NCBI RefSeq assembly: GCF_000247815.1
Contig: NC_021673.1
Span: 110,600,766 to 110,664,765, forward strand
Direction of reading: 5' to 3'
DNA from: Ficedula albicollis
Lineage: Eukaryota > Chordata > Aves > Passeriformes > Muscicapidae
Length of the DNA: 64,000 nucleotides
The translations under genes and the position numbers were made by a program. The notes beneath the pieces were generated by a model, which saw only the letters and a list, made by a program, of their open reading frames with translations, ran no database searches and was not told the origin of the DNA. Shown one piece after another: positions 1-19,567 of the stretch; position 1 is the first letter of the stretch, and every line of letters starts with the position of its first letter.

Positions 1-120
1 GGGAAGAGCAGTTACAAACCAGAGACAGTTCTTAAAAAAACGCAGTGTGAATTACTATTAATGCTCTATGAAGGTTGTCTCTTTCTGTCACCTAGATACT
101 GGGAGGGTTAAAAGCAAACA

Positions 121-187
121 AAATGAAATGAAACGAAACGAAATGAAACAAAACAAAACAAAACAAAACAAAAAAAAAAAAAAAAAA
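121..187 (+). repeat. A-rich microsatellite (AAAAC/AAATG units)
   Basis: Degenerate pentamer units AAATG, AAACG and then AAAAC lead into an 18-base A run (170-187) that passes directly into the G homopolymer. Confidence 0.9.
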
Positions 188-1016
<829 letters not shown>

Positions 1017-1755
1017 AAAAAGTGGATTTTTTAATTTCCAAATGGGATAGCTGGCATCGCACATTTGACTTTCAAATGCAACCAGAGCAGGCCAAACTCA
1101 GAGATGAGACATTTATCAGAGGATCATGAGGAAAGGTGGCTACTGCCTAGCAGGTTTAATTATAGAACCCCATTGTTATTATCACTTGAAATAAGTCATC
1201 CCTCAACACAGAGCTGTGTTGGCTGGAGAATGAAGATAGACAGGTTATTCCATAAAAGGTATTTAAATGAGGTTTTAAAAATAGCCAGTCTTTAAATGTC
1301 TCTCGTAGAAGTGCCCTCCCACCTATCATTTTTTCCCCTCTGATTGTGCTTTGACTGCCTGTATCTGTTCCTTAATGGAACATCTTGACATAAAATGTGC
1401 AGACAACACGCATGACTACTAATTGAGGAGGTAGGAAGTTGTTCCTTTAGACTAGCAAAAAATACTAAGCAGACACTTTTTCACAGAGCGATTTCTAACT
1501 TTTAGCAAATAAAGATTCAAGATTTCTAATATCTAATAGCCTAGCCTGATTTTTAAAACTGAGCAGGTAGAATACTATTGATAGCATAACCAAGATAACA
1601 TTTGAAGAGAGAGATTTCTGGAATCCACAAGAAAGGCAGCATCCATTTTATTCCAGATTCACGCTGGCCTCAGGAATTCGCATCTCCCCGCGTTCAGCGT
1701 TTCCCCCCACCTCTCCCACCCCTGCTGAAGTCTCAGCAAGGCAAGCACGCCTCAC

Positions 1756-1941
1756 CTTGACGACAGTGACGAGCCCGTCGTTGCTGTTGGGGTCGGTGAG
1801 GATGGTGAAGTGTCCCGCCGGGTCCCCCCCAGTCAGGCGGTACACGGCGTTCCACGCCGGCGTGTGCGGCTGGTCTTTATCCGTCACCGTCAGGTTCGCC
1901 ACGATCACATCCATCCTGTTCTCCGGCACTTCCCCGTAGAA
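1756..1941 (-). CDS. CDH2: CDH2 exon 9: EC3 first half
   Basis: Sixty-two whole codons, phase 0 at both ends (mature residues about 228 to 289). It reads [40 protein letters not shown] and [20 protein letters not shown], ending VK. PEN and DKD are the calcium-ligand positions of EC3, and NLT is a potential N-glycosylation sequon. The acceptor is TTTTTGCAG|TTC and the donor AAG|GTGAGG. The exon and its flanks are richer in CpG than the rest of the gene segment. The protein continues in exon 10, to the left of this window; the rest of EC3, EC4, EC5, the membrane segment and the catenin-binding tail are all missing here. Confidence 0.98.
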
Positions 1942-2431
<490 letters not shown>

Positions 2432-3186
2432 CTAAAACACAAAGTGACAACATAAGTTTTAGACAAAACTAACATTACCATAGGACAGCAGGTGTTCCCA
2501 AAATTGCACTCTGCTAAGCGATGAAGCCTATCACACAGTTTATTCTAGTTAGCATCACCCAAAATGACAGGAGCAAAGTTTGTACCACAGGAACACAGCA
2601 GCATGCTGCTTATACTGAACTACTGTTTGAGTTTCTTCAAAGACCATCAAGGTAAGGACAGGCTGATTGCTTCCTACTCTAATAAATCAAACCACTTTAG
2701 ACAGTTAATGCATGATCACAGGTTTAATAATGCTTTTCAAATGGCGAAAAGAGAATCAGAGTGCGTTTTATACTAAAACAGGGAAAGTCCTCAAAAGCAT
2801 TTGAGAGCACTGAGCCAAGGTAGGTTTGTCGGCCAAAGGGCCACAACTGCCAAGGTTTTGTTTCAGCCAAGCCCGAGTATAAAACTGCTGCTGCAACTTC
2901 TTGTGATCTCTATGGAAACCAAAGATGTCAGGGCCAACAGAGACGAGTAAGGGCACTGGAGAAAGGGGGAGGGAAGCACCAGACGGGCTATTTCCATAAA
3001 TGTTAAACTCCCTGGCTGAGTATGGCAGGCACAGGCCCCTCTCCCCCCACTGCTGCTAACGGCCCTTGAGCTGGGCACTCACTCCCCCCTCACCGCTGGA
3101 GTGGGGCCAGGGTCCCTGAGACACCAAAACGCCTGGAGGAGACCTGACCTCAGCCTGGTGAGCTGTTTAAAACAACATCGACAAGG

Positions 3187-3330
<144 letters not shown>

Positions 3331-3696
3331 TTAAAAAAGAAAAAAAAAGAAAAATCATAAATATGTTTTCTGCATAGAATTGCTGAAAAGTTTATTTTAA
3401 CTCATTGCTCTCAAATATTGCGCACGCTTCTTCATTTATGAGTTCATCGTCCTTCCCTGGAGAAAAGTGCTACCATTCAGTTCTTCCAAAAGAAAAGACA
3501 CAAACATAAGGACCTGCTATTATTTTAAACAGCACTCTCACAAATGGTTTACTAACACTGGCAAAAACCTTCTGGCAAAAGAAAAATATTTCAAGAAGAG
3601 CCTATTTTTATGTTTTGGGGTTTTTTTCCCACTTGGTACTTTATTTTCTTTGTCTTGAGAGTGGGGTATATGATAGATTACTTGTCATGGAAACAA

Positions 3697-3786
3697 TTTA
3701 TAGAATCATGAAACATACTGGAACGGACCCATCAGGATCAGAGAACTCAACTCCTGGCCCTATGCAGGACACCCCTAGAATCACAC
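3697..3786 (-). mobile_element. CR1 LINE 3'-end fragment
   Basis: The + strand has the antisense layout of an avian CR1 tail: TAGAATCATG near the left edge, then GGACCCATCAGGATCA, AACTCCTGGCCCT and GACACCCCTAGAATCACAC. About 90 bases. The element reads in the same direction as CDH2. The family is assigned by memory of CR1 consensus features, without alignment. Confidence 0.75.
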
Positions 3787-4141
3787 TATTTACAAAAAAG
3801 GAATTGCAGGTATTGATACAAAAAAATGAGCAAGGATAATTCCACTGACAGTATTTTGCTTTCTTTCAAACTTTGTCCAGACAGTACGACACAGGAGAGG
3901 TTTAACCGTTTGCACATTTCCAAGCAGCAACTATGAGTCACGGAATAGAAAGTTTTTTAAATAAGCTCTATGGATCTTTATCTCCCACCGAAGATAATGA
4001 TTTATGCTTATGCCCTCTTTCACACAGAAACCCTTACAAGACACCCCAAATGTGTACTGCTATATATGCATCCCACAATTCTTTAAAAAAGCAAGACTAG
4101 TATTAAGTCTACAGAAATGCAGTATATATGTTTAATAATGC

Positions 4142-4160
4142 ACATATATATATATATATA
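4142..4160 (+). repeat. (TA)n microsatellite
   Basis: An uninterrupted alternating AT tract of about nine units. Confidence 0.9.
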
Positions 4161-6672
4161 AATTCTGGCTTGGAAAATATACTTGCAAACTGACCTTCAA
4201 AGACTTTAAACATCCTAAAGGCTTCCTCCATGACACCAATAAGAGTAGCAGTCATGAGGGAATCAAAGAAATGCTTTTACCACTTTCATCCAGGAAAAAA
4301 ATAATAGTTTACTTACTGTGAAGCAATAAAATCTAAAGCAGTATTGAAGCAAATCACACTGCCATATGATTCTATGTTATTGAAACAGCAGGTGCTTCTG
4401 ATTCATCTGGGTCTTAACACATTGATCCCAAGAAGCAAATTTCATTAAGGAAACTCCATTATTATTACACAGAGACTCAGCTTCCTTACAATTGTCTTAC
4501 TTAATTCCAACAGAATGGGCACACTGAAAACTTCCCCAGAAAGTGCCCCCAAAGACAGCATATCAGCGTTTTTGTTTAGTTCATTGTTATTTTTCTCTTC
4601 CCAGCACTAACATAAAGCAGATCAACCGCTGAGAGTGAAATTTCAGAAATCAACGAGCACACAACTTTCCAAGCATGGGGAAACTGGGGGAGGCGAAAGA
4701 GGGTCTCCTCTTTGTACTGTGGTTTGAGAAGCAGCCAGGACTAAGCAGTGGAGCATGTGTCAGCAGCCTGCACAGAGACTTAGCAGCAACACGTCCAAAA
4801 GCGAACTGGCAGATCCAAGAAAGAACACAGACCTCATCAGTTCACATCTTTCCACTTCAACACAGGCCAAATAAAAGAGCACTTCACTGAATTAACCTCA
4901 CGTGAGGCAGGAATGTCACTGTGTAAATTTAAGTACCCTGCCTGGCTTCTTCAGCACCTCCAGCAGTAAGGCAGATGTTTTAATGCTGAAGTGAATTCCA
5001 CAGCAATAACGGAAGAAATAAGAGCAGCTGGATCTCATGAAGCAGCATCTTTTGAGATAACAAATGAAAGATTTCTTCTGCCTTAAGCTGAGTTTCCTTA
5101 CCTAAGCAAATCTCCTCCTGTGCATGTTAGCACAGATAATGCATTGTGCATGTTAATCTAAAATACCAGCAGATGAGGAATGCTATCAGAGGAACCACTT
5201 TTTTTTTTAATGCCTACAACACTTATGCTCCCATAAAAAATGTGTCACATTATTTAAGAATTTAAAATTCTATCTGGTACTTTATGACTTTAATTAGAGC
5301 TTTATAAAGGGAGGTGTAGAAAAGAGTGAAAAGGCAGAAGCAGGCAGACCAGCTGGGGTATATGGACCACAAGGCACTCCCCAGCCCACTGTCAGAAGAT
5401 GATTCAGCTATGGCCCTTTAGACTCCCAGACATTTTAATTTGATTGACTTCCAAAATGACTCAGGAAATGGAGGAAGCAAAGCTTGGGAAAGAAACCATT
5501 TTATCTCATATTAATCTAATTTAATATTTGAATGATTTAATGTTAATCATTAATATCTAACAAGTTCAAGAAATGTTTATATATACCCATTTGGGTATTA
5601 GCAGAGTGATCCATCAGGAAAACTGATGGTGAATGACAAGGCTTTTCCAATTGTTAATGTGGGGGTCTAAGTTCCACGGGCAGCTGGTTTCTTCCAGCTA
5701 AATCCCTCCAGTATAGCTAGTCACCAACTGATAAAACCTCAAGAATTATTGCCATGTCCTTCTGAAAGTTCATCTGTCAAAGATGACCAGGGGATTTTAA
5801 AAACAAGGGCAAAGCTGCCCATCATTCTTCTAATTTAATAGGGCAATACTGTAAAGTTCAGGGTTTTCCTTTGCTCAAATCCCTTCTCTTCAAAACCAAC
5901 TTATACAGAATGAATGTTAATAAAACCTCAAAAATTAATTGCAATATCTAACAGTCTGTTTAGCTTTTCAAATCTTCTGATTGCCCCTTTCAGACTGAAA
6001 TGCATCAGAATATTAATAACAAATGCAGAACTTCAGAAAGCATTTTTATTCTCCATTTTAAATAACAAGCAGCTAAAAGATGAACATCAAATCCAGTACT
6101 TTGGATCTAATAAGCTAAAATGAGGTTAGTAATACAGAAGTTGAAATAAGATTTATTCAAAAGAGATTTGTTTAGATTTCATAGCTTGTTTATAAAATAA
6201 TGCTTATCTCTCGTGAAGTTTTCAAGTGGTTTAAAAGCACAGTCAGTGTCACATATTTGGAACTGGGAGGGAAATATCTTTATTCCCAACCTCACAGATG
6301 GGTGCATCAGAGCAGAGGATTTGGCACACTCCTTATCCAATGGTGGGCACAGTGAAGAACTGTCTAGACAGGATGGACCTTGCTCAGCATGTAGCAGTGA
6401 ATTACTGACAGATTATTTCTTTTATCATTATTATTACTACATTGCTCTCCTTTAGTGTGTACCTGTTTCTTAAGAGCAAACAGGTTTATGGGACAAGATC
6501 TCTTTCATGACCCCAAGATTAGTTACATGTATGGAATATGTAGGTCCAATTTTCATCCCTAATATAATTTTCTCTCCTCTTAAATTTTTGTACTGGGGGA
6601 CTAGGACACTGACCAATGTCAACAGGGTGAAGAAAGGGAGTAAGTTAAGATTGAGAAGGGGGAGAAATATTT

Positions 6673-11308
<4,636 letters not shown>

Positions 11309-11455
11309 CCTAACTAATTCCTGAGGAAAAGGTCCTTTGGAATTTTCTGGTAGGTTGATTGGAGGAATAACCCAGTCTCTCTTCTGCCTCTTCAGAGGGC
11401 TGCTGTGCTTGTATTGTTGCCATGGAAATATGATTTCTTCAATTTTCCTTTGGTC
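11309..11455 (-). CDS. CDH2: CDH2 exon 4: prodomain end, furin site, EC1 start
   Basis: Forty-nine whole codons, phase 0 at both ends. The first 26 finish the prodomain and end in LKRQKR, the furin-type cleavage site. The mature N-cadherin begins directly after it with [13 protein letters not shown]. Trp2 of the mature protein, which swaps into the partner's pocket to form the adhesive strand-swapped dimer, and Glu11 of PENS, a calcium ligand, are both present. The exon ends GPFPQELVR. The donor is AGG|GTAAGG. The acceptor is unusual: the last bases of the intron are TGGGAAAG rather than a pyrimidine tract. The boundary is nevertheless fixed by the reading frame and by the expected protein length. 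Confidence 0.97.
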
Positions 11456-11495
11456 CTTTCCCAGGTACAATATAAAATTAAGCACATGTTAGAAG
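11456..11495 (-). promoter_or_regulatory. Atypical 3' splice site of intron 3
   Basis: Read on the minus strand, the intron ends GTACCTGGGAAAG before the first codon (GAC) of exon 4. The eight bases before the junction are nearly all purines, with A at -3, while a pyrimidine stretch and a CTAAC branch-point-like motif sit further upstream. The other six acceptors here are conventional. The junction is fixed by frame and by length. Confidence 0.7.
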
Positions 11496-12715
11496 GAGAA
11501 TTACTAGCAGACATTATAAAGTAACTCAGGTTCAATTACATAATTGACTGAAAGGCTGTCGTTCCTGTGTTCATTGAACTGTTTTATTTGCATTCACAGA
11601 GCAGTTTGAAAATAACCAATATCATTTACAACTGTGCTGCAAAATTGTAAGAACTCTTTTGTCCTTACTAAACTAGGAAGAGAAAGGGAATTATAAACCA
11701 TTTGTAACATGGCACTACTGTGTAAACTATCTGGCACTCTCTGAGAAGTAGTTAATATTTTGCAGAATTTAATAGTATGCCTTTATGTATTTCTCATTAG
11801 CTAGAGTTTCAGTTCAGGTAATGTGCTACTGTACACTAAATTTAGATCTGGGTGTGCTATAATGTAATTTGAGTTCCAAGAGAAGTTTAATACATACTGG
11901 TAAGGAATGTCTCAAATATTTATGACCCTATTAAATCCCATAGAATTAATGCTGTAATTATTTTAAACCTATGTCAGCCATGATGGATGCAGTAGATGAC
12001 CCACTTTACACACTGGGCATTAATCTCTTCTGGGTGTCAACATTCCCTTCCTATTCCCTTCTGTATCTGCAATCATTTCATCCTTTGGATGACAGCACAC
12101 ACAGCTAGCTTGCTTAAGGCTGGGAACAGGGTGACAAAAACATTTTCCAAATCTTTTAAAAGAAGAACTTTTTTAACTAAATGACTATGTCACACAGAAT
12201 GAACAGATGCCCAACTGAAGGCCAGGTTCTACTACTCTACATTCTATTGATGGTAAGGATACCTGAATAGTGTCTTTGGAATAAACAGGGCATGCTCTGG
12301 CACATCTAAGCATCTGCTCTTTTACTATGCTTCCATGAACAAAACGACAGTATTTCCATTGTTAAAAACACACCTTAGCAGATTTAACACAATCACCAAG
12401 TAAGCAAACAAATAACTGAGGATTACACAGCAGTGGTCTCCAGAGTGTTCTCTGGAAAAATGTGTTGCATAACCACATTACCTATTTTAACATTATGCTT
12501 AAGTCTTTAATGTGTACCTATTACAGGTATGTTAATCTATGAATAAATTTTGTTCTTCTCCTACACTAAGGAGAAGGCAAGAAACAGCAGGCAACAGGTA
12601 ATATAACAGAAAAACACAGACAACCTAAGAGGCTTTTCTAAAGCAAACACATTGCTAATTGCACATTGCTATGTCTGGTTTTTGTTACAGCACATGGTTT
12701 ATCCTATGGCAGCTT

Positions 12716-12728
12716 CCAGCAGAGGGAG
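12716..12728 (+). promoter_or_regulatory. CTCF-like core motif
   Basis: CCAGCAGAGGGAG matches the CTCF core CCASYAGRKGGC at 11 of 12 positions. It is a single short match in intron 3, so chance is a real possibility. Confidence 0.25.
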
Positions 12729-13248
12729 ACTATCTTCCTTACCAAGTAGTGCTGGAATCGTGAATAATTTACAATCTCCAATTTGATTATGACGGGACAA
12801 GACAAAGCCAATATTCCCTGCCAGAAGTGCTTTCCGACTTACTGCTGTAAATCTACAGCTCCCATCTAATAAATGTGACTGATGCATTCTATCAAAGATT
12901 TGTTTATTTTGTGGTTATATTTAACCACTTGAATAAATACTATAATACCTTCAAGCAATTTAAAATAAAGAAATGGCTGTGAGACACTTAAATTCAGGTG
13001 TAAATCTCAAGCTATACAAACAAAAAGCTCAAACACAAAGAATCCTATATAGTTAAACAGGCATGTCTTAGCAAAACTACAGAATAAAAGACTATTGAAG
13101 TTACTTTTAAAGCTCCAGCTTTGCATGCACTAGGTGTCCAATAATAAGCTGGTTCATGGAGAAGTGCGTGACAGGCAAAATTAAACCCCTCTTTTTAGGC
13201 TCTCTTTGTGGAGATACATTTATACAGGCTGCATTTAGCTCGTTTTAC

Positions 13249-13475
13249 CTTTTCTGAAGCCCCTGAGAAGGCTGGTTCAGGGGTTAGCTTCACCCTCATT
13301 TGCCATTCTTGCTGGGTTTCCTTGTCTTGAGCAGACACGACAAACTCTGTGGGCTCTGCTGAAAGTTGAAAGCTTCTCTCTGCATAGACCACACCATCTT
13401 CACCTACTCTGAAATCTTCTGGCTCGCTGCTACCAAACTGTATTTTTTTGTTTCCATCACAGCTTCGAAACCCCA
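13249..13475 (-). CDS. CDH2: CDH2 exon 3: N-cadherin prodomain
   Basis: This exon encodes most of the N-cadherin propeptide, the inhibitory domain removed by a furin-type protease before the cadherin can adhere. The minus strand reads 2 bases plus 75 whole codons, including GFRSCDGNKKIQF, SSEPEDFRVGEDGVVYAERS and FVVSAQDKETQQEWQ, ending GASEK. This is close to the chicken N-cadherin prodomain as I remember it, with several substitutions. The acceptor follows a TTTTATAG tract and the donor is AAG|GTAAAA. The upstream intron is phase 1, because the first codon (a valine) is split after its first base; the downstream intron is phase 0. The prodomain is the fastest-changing part of the protein seen here, as expected once it no longer contacts partners. 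The preceding exon 2 is not in the window. Confidence 0.96.
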
Positions 13476-14132
13476 CTATAAAACAGACATAAAATGACAA
13501 ACAAAAAAAAAAAAAAATTGAAAAAGCAGCCACCTTGAATTCACTGTGGCATCAAATGCATGAAGAACAAACTCAAAAGCAGAGACACTTAGCTTGTTGC
13601 TGCATTGTTATCACATGCAATTATGAGTCAGGACTTTTACTTTACCAGCCAGTCCAGGCCACACAACAATGATATTCCTCTGTGGACTGCCAGGCAGAGA
13701 TTTTAACCTCAGATAGGAACAGCCTCCCTCCTACAAATTTACCCCACCACCAGCAAGAAAACCATCTCCTTCCATGCCCTAAGGTACATTTCACTTGGCT
13801 GCCAGTCAATGGCTGCGGGGATTTGCACCTCAAGCTTTGCAAAGATCCCGTCAAGCTCATTCACTGGAAACACTCAAAAAATTTTGTTATGCTGCAATCA
13901 TAACTGCAAACACAACCGTGCTTCCACCACCTTCTTTGCCAATGGGGGTAAGGTAGAAACCCTGAAACATGTTAAAAATGTTAAATTCTGTGCACACATC
14001 AGCCTGTGATTCAGCTGTGCCATCTCAGGAAGATTACTTATGAGCTCCGGGACTGAGTTTCCTTACTGAGCCAGTAAATATCTCACAGAGAAAACCTAAG
14101 TTAAAGACCTTGAGTTTCTGTATCTGTTTGGT

Positions 14133-14180
14133 TGGGGTTTTTTTGTTGTTGTTTTTTTTTTTTTTTTAATTTTTTTAAAG
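14133..14180 (+). repeat. T-rich low-complexity tract
   Basis: GTTGTTG units and long T runs, broken by single A or G bases. Simple sequence only. Confidence 0.85.
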
Positions 14181-17100
14181 AAGCTGTATTGTGTACCACA
14201 CTTGCCCCTTTCTCTACTTAGGAATTTCCTATTCTTGTTGAATTCCCTCTGTCCTTCCTTTTGTTGTGTCTGAAAGACACACATTGGAACAAGAAGTCAC
14301 GAAAATCCAATGTAGAGATAATGATGTGTTGTGCACAAAACAGAACTGGTAACAAGTTACTGCCTTCTCTACCAAATTCTTTTCACCACCACTTGTCTTC
14401 TGGGTTACTCAAATAATAGTAAGTAAAAAAATGAAAGTGTGCTTTTATAACCAATGATTGGTCTCTAATGTTTCCAAAGCATTATGAAATATTTTGATTG
14501 TATGGCCAATAGAAGTGCAAAATACCATTATGAAGGTTGTGTTGAAATCCACATAGTGAAGATGAAGATGAAATGAGGCTTTATGCTTCATTTCAGTTAT
14601 TGCACTTTTTATATTGTGCTAAACCATGCACAAACTATTTAGCTTCAAAACCTAAAGGTCCCTCTCAAGAAAAATCACTACTAAATGTCATGCATCATAT
14701 GCTATCTTCTGTAATGCACTATTTTCAGGAAGGTACTAAGAAGAATCACACTTTTTTGTAGTTGAACTTCAAGGATCAAGCTGATGTTTAGATGACAGAC
14801 TAAATTTCTTTTCTTATTGCACCCTTTCAGTTATCCAGAATCCATTTGCCCTCTCCTGACAAAAACGACTGTATTTTAAAAGGGTCCATCAGACAGAAAA
14901 ATGAGACAAAGCACAGCACTACTCTAAATATATGATACAGCATCAAACTTCTTAGTTTTAATCTTGCTGAACTGGGCAGTGATACTGCTCTTCCCAGATA
15001 GATCACAGAGTCTGAAGTCCTGTGAAAGGCGAGCCTCATCCTGGAGAGAAGAGCATGCCATGTCCACAAAGCACTTAGCCCTGACAGAACAAATCTGCCT
15101 GGGTAAAAGGCTGAAGCCTCACTGGCAGGGCTGCTCCTGTGATCCTCCTTGGAGAGGTTGACTCTGGTCTTCCTCATAAGCAGAGAGGGTGCCTTTCCAA
15201 AATTCTTAATCAACAGCCTCTCGTGTAAGTTTTCATCTGTTTAAACAATTCCTATGGCTCCTCAAATCCATCCTATCTGCTTTATCAGGTACAATGACTT
15301 CCTTCCCTATAATCTACAGGCTATAGATCTGTAGAATTTGAAGAAGATGACAGATTCTCTGGTTTGCTGTTCACACGGGAGGAGAAAACTGACAGGCAGA
15401 AGGTCCAGTTCCCAGATGTTAACCATCTCATTGACCTCCTGCTTTTTCCAACATGGGCCTTGCAGCTTGAGTCAGCTCTCTGCAACACTCGACTGGAATT
15501 CAACAGCCAAATGAGAACATCCAAGACTCTAAGCCAAGAATATGAAACTACTACTTAAAGCAACTGCTCCAGTATGTAGAATACTTACTGCAGTCCTAAT
15601 TCTGTAATTCTGACTGGCCCACCTTCAGAGCTGGGTAGACTGTATTGCCCAGAAAAATAAAAAGATGTCCAAGAAGAGCTTACTCCAAAGTTACTACATT
15701 TAATGGTATAAGAGTTTAATGACTGGACTATTAAACAGTGCTATTTGTACTTGGTTACAGAGGCACAGGTGACCCAGACCCCAAACACGGAGGAAGCTGG
15801 GCATCCTTGGAATGCCACCACTGTTCACAAACAAACCTCTCAGAAACAGTTCACATTAAGTAAAAAAAACCAAAACACCAAAACAACAAAAAACAACAGC
15901 CAGCAACATAAGCCATAGCTCTGTGCCTCCGCTAACCTCTCATCTCAGCTACAACTGCTCTCAAAATCTGCTTTTCAAAGAAGTATCTTGACCAAAAGGA
16001 CAAACAGCAAAGCCAGCTCTACCTCTGGCTCTTCTCAGACTTACTTCTGTAAAGTACAAGAGTGAGGAAGAGAATGAAGATTAATCTAAACTTTGATCAT
16101 TACTATTTCTCAAAAACCTGAAAGCTAAAATGAGTATTTGCCATTATGGTCCAAAAGACCAAGATATCACAACAATATTTTATAAAAAATTATTTCCTAA
16201 CTATCACACAGTAACAGAATATATTAATTCAAATTCATAAAGAAGATTTCTTCCCCCCATCTCCTTACATACAGACTCCAGCAGCACAAAAATAAAACAA
16301 AAAAACCCACCCTGCTAGCCACTTCATTGATATTCTTCCCCCGGGCGACTGTGTATTATGAAATTCAATGAAAATCCCTTGCTCTGACAGTATCCTGGTA
16401 AAAACATATAAAATTGTCAATGTGAGAATTATTCTCCCTTTGCAAGGAGCACACATTAACGAATTATAGTCAAGTATAACCATCTATAATTAAATTCCCT
16501 TGACAGAGTACAGGTTGTGCAGTAGCTACTCTCCCCCCAACCACATGGCTATCAGTCTTGTAAATTCAATTTAGATCACTTTGCTTCATTTTTCAGTGTT
16601 CAACTAGTATGAACAAAGAGTGATTTCTGACAGTAGGTTTTTAGGCAAAGGCTGTTTTTTGCAAAAATGCTACAGGAAATATTTTTTTTACTGTGAATAA
16701 TGACTGCTTATGCAACCGTGTTCTTTTCTAAAAACCACAGGAAAGCAAGGCATGATTTCCACAAGTTACTTTATGTTGACAGATCAATCACAGATATTTT
16801 TTTTCCACTTAGAAAAAGGTTAACTAGATATACTCTGCATAATCTTAGTCACTTTATAGGCAACAGAAAAAGTAACCAAGTATCTGATATCACTGCTTTT
16901 TAATAACACTCTGCACAAATGATCAGACAAGAGTATCATAATCCATAAAAATAACTCATGGATTTTTAAGTATTTTTGTGTATCCTGTGCATCTTCTGAA
17001 AGTATCTGCTTTCCAGAAGTATATTATTTGAAAGTTTGGGAAGTATTCAATCAAACTCAAAGACAACTGTTTCAGTTTTAAAGAGAATACTTTTGGTCAT

Positions 17101-19567
17101 ATCAAAGCAGAAATATGCAACATGGGAATAAATGCACTCGGTTCACAGGCTCAAAATAAGGCTGTGCACAAGGATTTATAAAAGTAGGGTCTTTAAACAG
17201 AAGAAAAGTTCTATTTAGTATTAACATATGATTATTATTAAATATTATACCCTAAGACAAAAGACCATTAATATCACAGTTTGAATTTTTTCCTGTCTTA
17301 AAACCAAGGCAAGTAAATTATAGTAAATAAAGAATAAAAGAAGGCCTCTGAGACTACAACATTGTAAAATGAAAGTCTACAGCTCCATGGTATTAAAGGA
17401 AGCTTTCCGTTTAACACTCTCGCATGGAAGTAATTACAACGTATGCATACATGTGTAGTGTACAAAACATTAAGAACTAGACATGCAAATTCATTTAAAG
17501 TGCACTAGAGATCACCACCACTCATACTCAGGTCTAATGAGATGAATGATTCATAGTATCTATAAAAAACTCAAGCTACTCATGTTGGTTTGCACTCTGA
17601 CAACATGCTTCTACTCTTTTTGTCTTAGGCAAATAATATCAGAATTACTTGATACAAATAAGGGCTGAGCAAAAAAACTGATGTTAAAAATACATTGTGC
17701 AATATTTCATGAACATATTGTATTCATGTGCAACACAGAATATTAATACAGAATTTTCATGTTTTGATCATGAGACTGAGTTCGCCATCTGGATTTTCTG
17801 CACTGAGAAAATATTCAATTCACAACTAGATAAAATCCACATGCATAAAAGCACACTAGTCTGCTTCCTTCTGTAAATTTGCTGGAACACTACTCCTCTT
17901 GAATGCTCTTCTTAATGCCTAAGCATCAACCTCAAGGCAAAGGCTCACTTAGTAGACACCGTGGAAAATTGCAACAAATGCCAAGTGCTAACAACACATG
18001 TACTTTAGCCACACAGTTAAGAGTGTGCATCATACAACAGAAAACCTACAGTTCTTTAATCCACTTGGGATCGCTTTGCAGCAGACAAAATAAACAGAAC
18101 AAGGAAGTATCTTAGGTACAACTACCTACTAGATACCATTTTTACCTTTGACAGATCGAGAAACCACATGGAAACATTTTGCTTGAACTGTCTAGCCACC
18201 TGCATACTTAATATCTGAACACTCTCCAAGAACACTGTATTTAACAAGTCTACTTCTCAGAGAGAGAAACACGAGAAACCCCATATAATGCCCCCTATCC
18301 CCCCCCCTTACTTTATAAATAAGTAATTTATTCATACTGGTCACTTCTGTAAGATGATCTGTTAGTCCTACTGACACAGTGCACATGCTCATATTTCAGT
18401 TCATGCCTTGTTGGAGTGGCATGTGCAATGCCCATGAGACATCCTTTACTATAATTATAGATGACCTTCAAAAGAACTGGATTTTTGACATCCTGGCAAA
18501 CCATTATAATCACAAAGAACTAAAGTACATTCTAACTTGGCTTTTCCATCACTACCTTTAAATTTGGTCTGATTTTAATTTTGGTCTGAACTTCCTGAAA
18601 CCAGCTTGAAATATTATTAAATATTATTTAATATTTGATTTTCTGATGGGTTGTCTACATCAGCCAGAAAAATGTTTGCATTTGTAAACTGAGAAAATTA
18701 GCTATGGAAATTACTGAGTCAAAATAAATATGAAATATAATATTTCAGGTTACTTTAGGCAATGGCATTTCCCTACCTGTATTGTAATTCCATTTGTCAT
18801 TATATCCTTTAGAGATATTTCCATACACCAGTGTTGTTTCTGAAAGGTTCTTCTAGTCTTTTTTCTAATTCTTTTTTCTTCTCTTTTATATTTATGACCT
18901 GTAGTTTATCCCACATGCCAGACCATCCAAAAATCTCAAAGTGCTACTTATTTTCAGCCTTGCTGCAGTAACCAAGCTGTGACACTTGAAAAGAAAGCTG
19001 GCTGTCAAAAGAAAGCTACTTACCAAAGCCTGCTAATTCAATAATTGCTTTTGAAAACCTGTGCCTTGTGTTGAGCACTGTGTTCTGCCACCCCAGCCCA
19101 CTTGGAATAGAGGGCTGCTTCAGCAGGTCATGCAAGCCCAACTGGAGTTTTGCCACTTACCAAGGGCCAAATATGGCCATTTGCTTCTAAATCCTATTTA
19201 CACTTGTCCCTAACATCTTTACAGCCTGGTCCCACGGGTAAGCCTGGCTATGAAGCTCTCAAGCAGCGAAGAAGTGTCACATCAGAATGTTTCAACTGAG
19301 GTAAAACTGAGGATGTATTCAAGCTATTTACCAACTTCAGGTGTTTCATGATCTGACTAATAGCAGCTTAACTTCCCACTTTTCCATGCTGAACTGTTTG
19401 CTCAATTGTCTATTCAGTTAGGAAAACAATAATTAAAAGGAAAAGTGATTTGCAAGAATTAGGTTTAATACATACTGAACACCTTGTTTCATTATTTGAA
19501 AGCAGTTGGAGTGATCTGCAGCAGGAGTTAGGTAAAACCTACTACTAATATATGATTTTACTCTCGA

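Larger units (their letters stand above)
11456..13248 (-). other. CDH2: CDH2 intron 3
   Basis: A 1.79 kb phase 0 intron with GTAAAA donor and an unusual GGGAAAG acceptor. AT-rich. It contains one CTCF-like core near 12716 and no recognised repeat. Confidence 0.93.

Noticed and set aside
14827..15213. 128-codon minus-strand open frame in intron 2
   Set aside because: No recognisable domain, no clear ATG start and no splice sites in a sensible position; it looks like chance.
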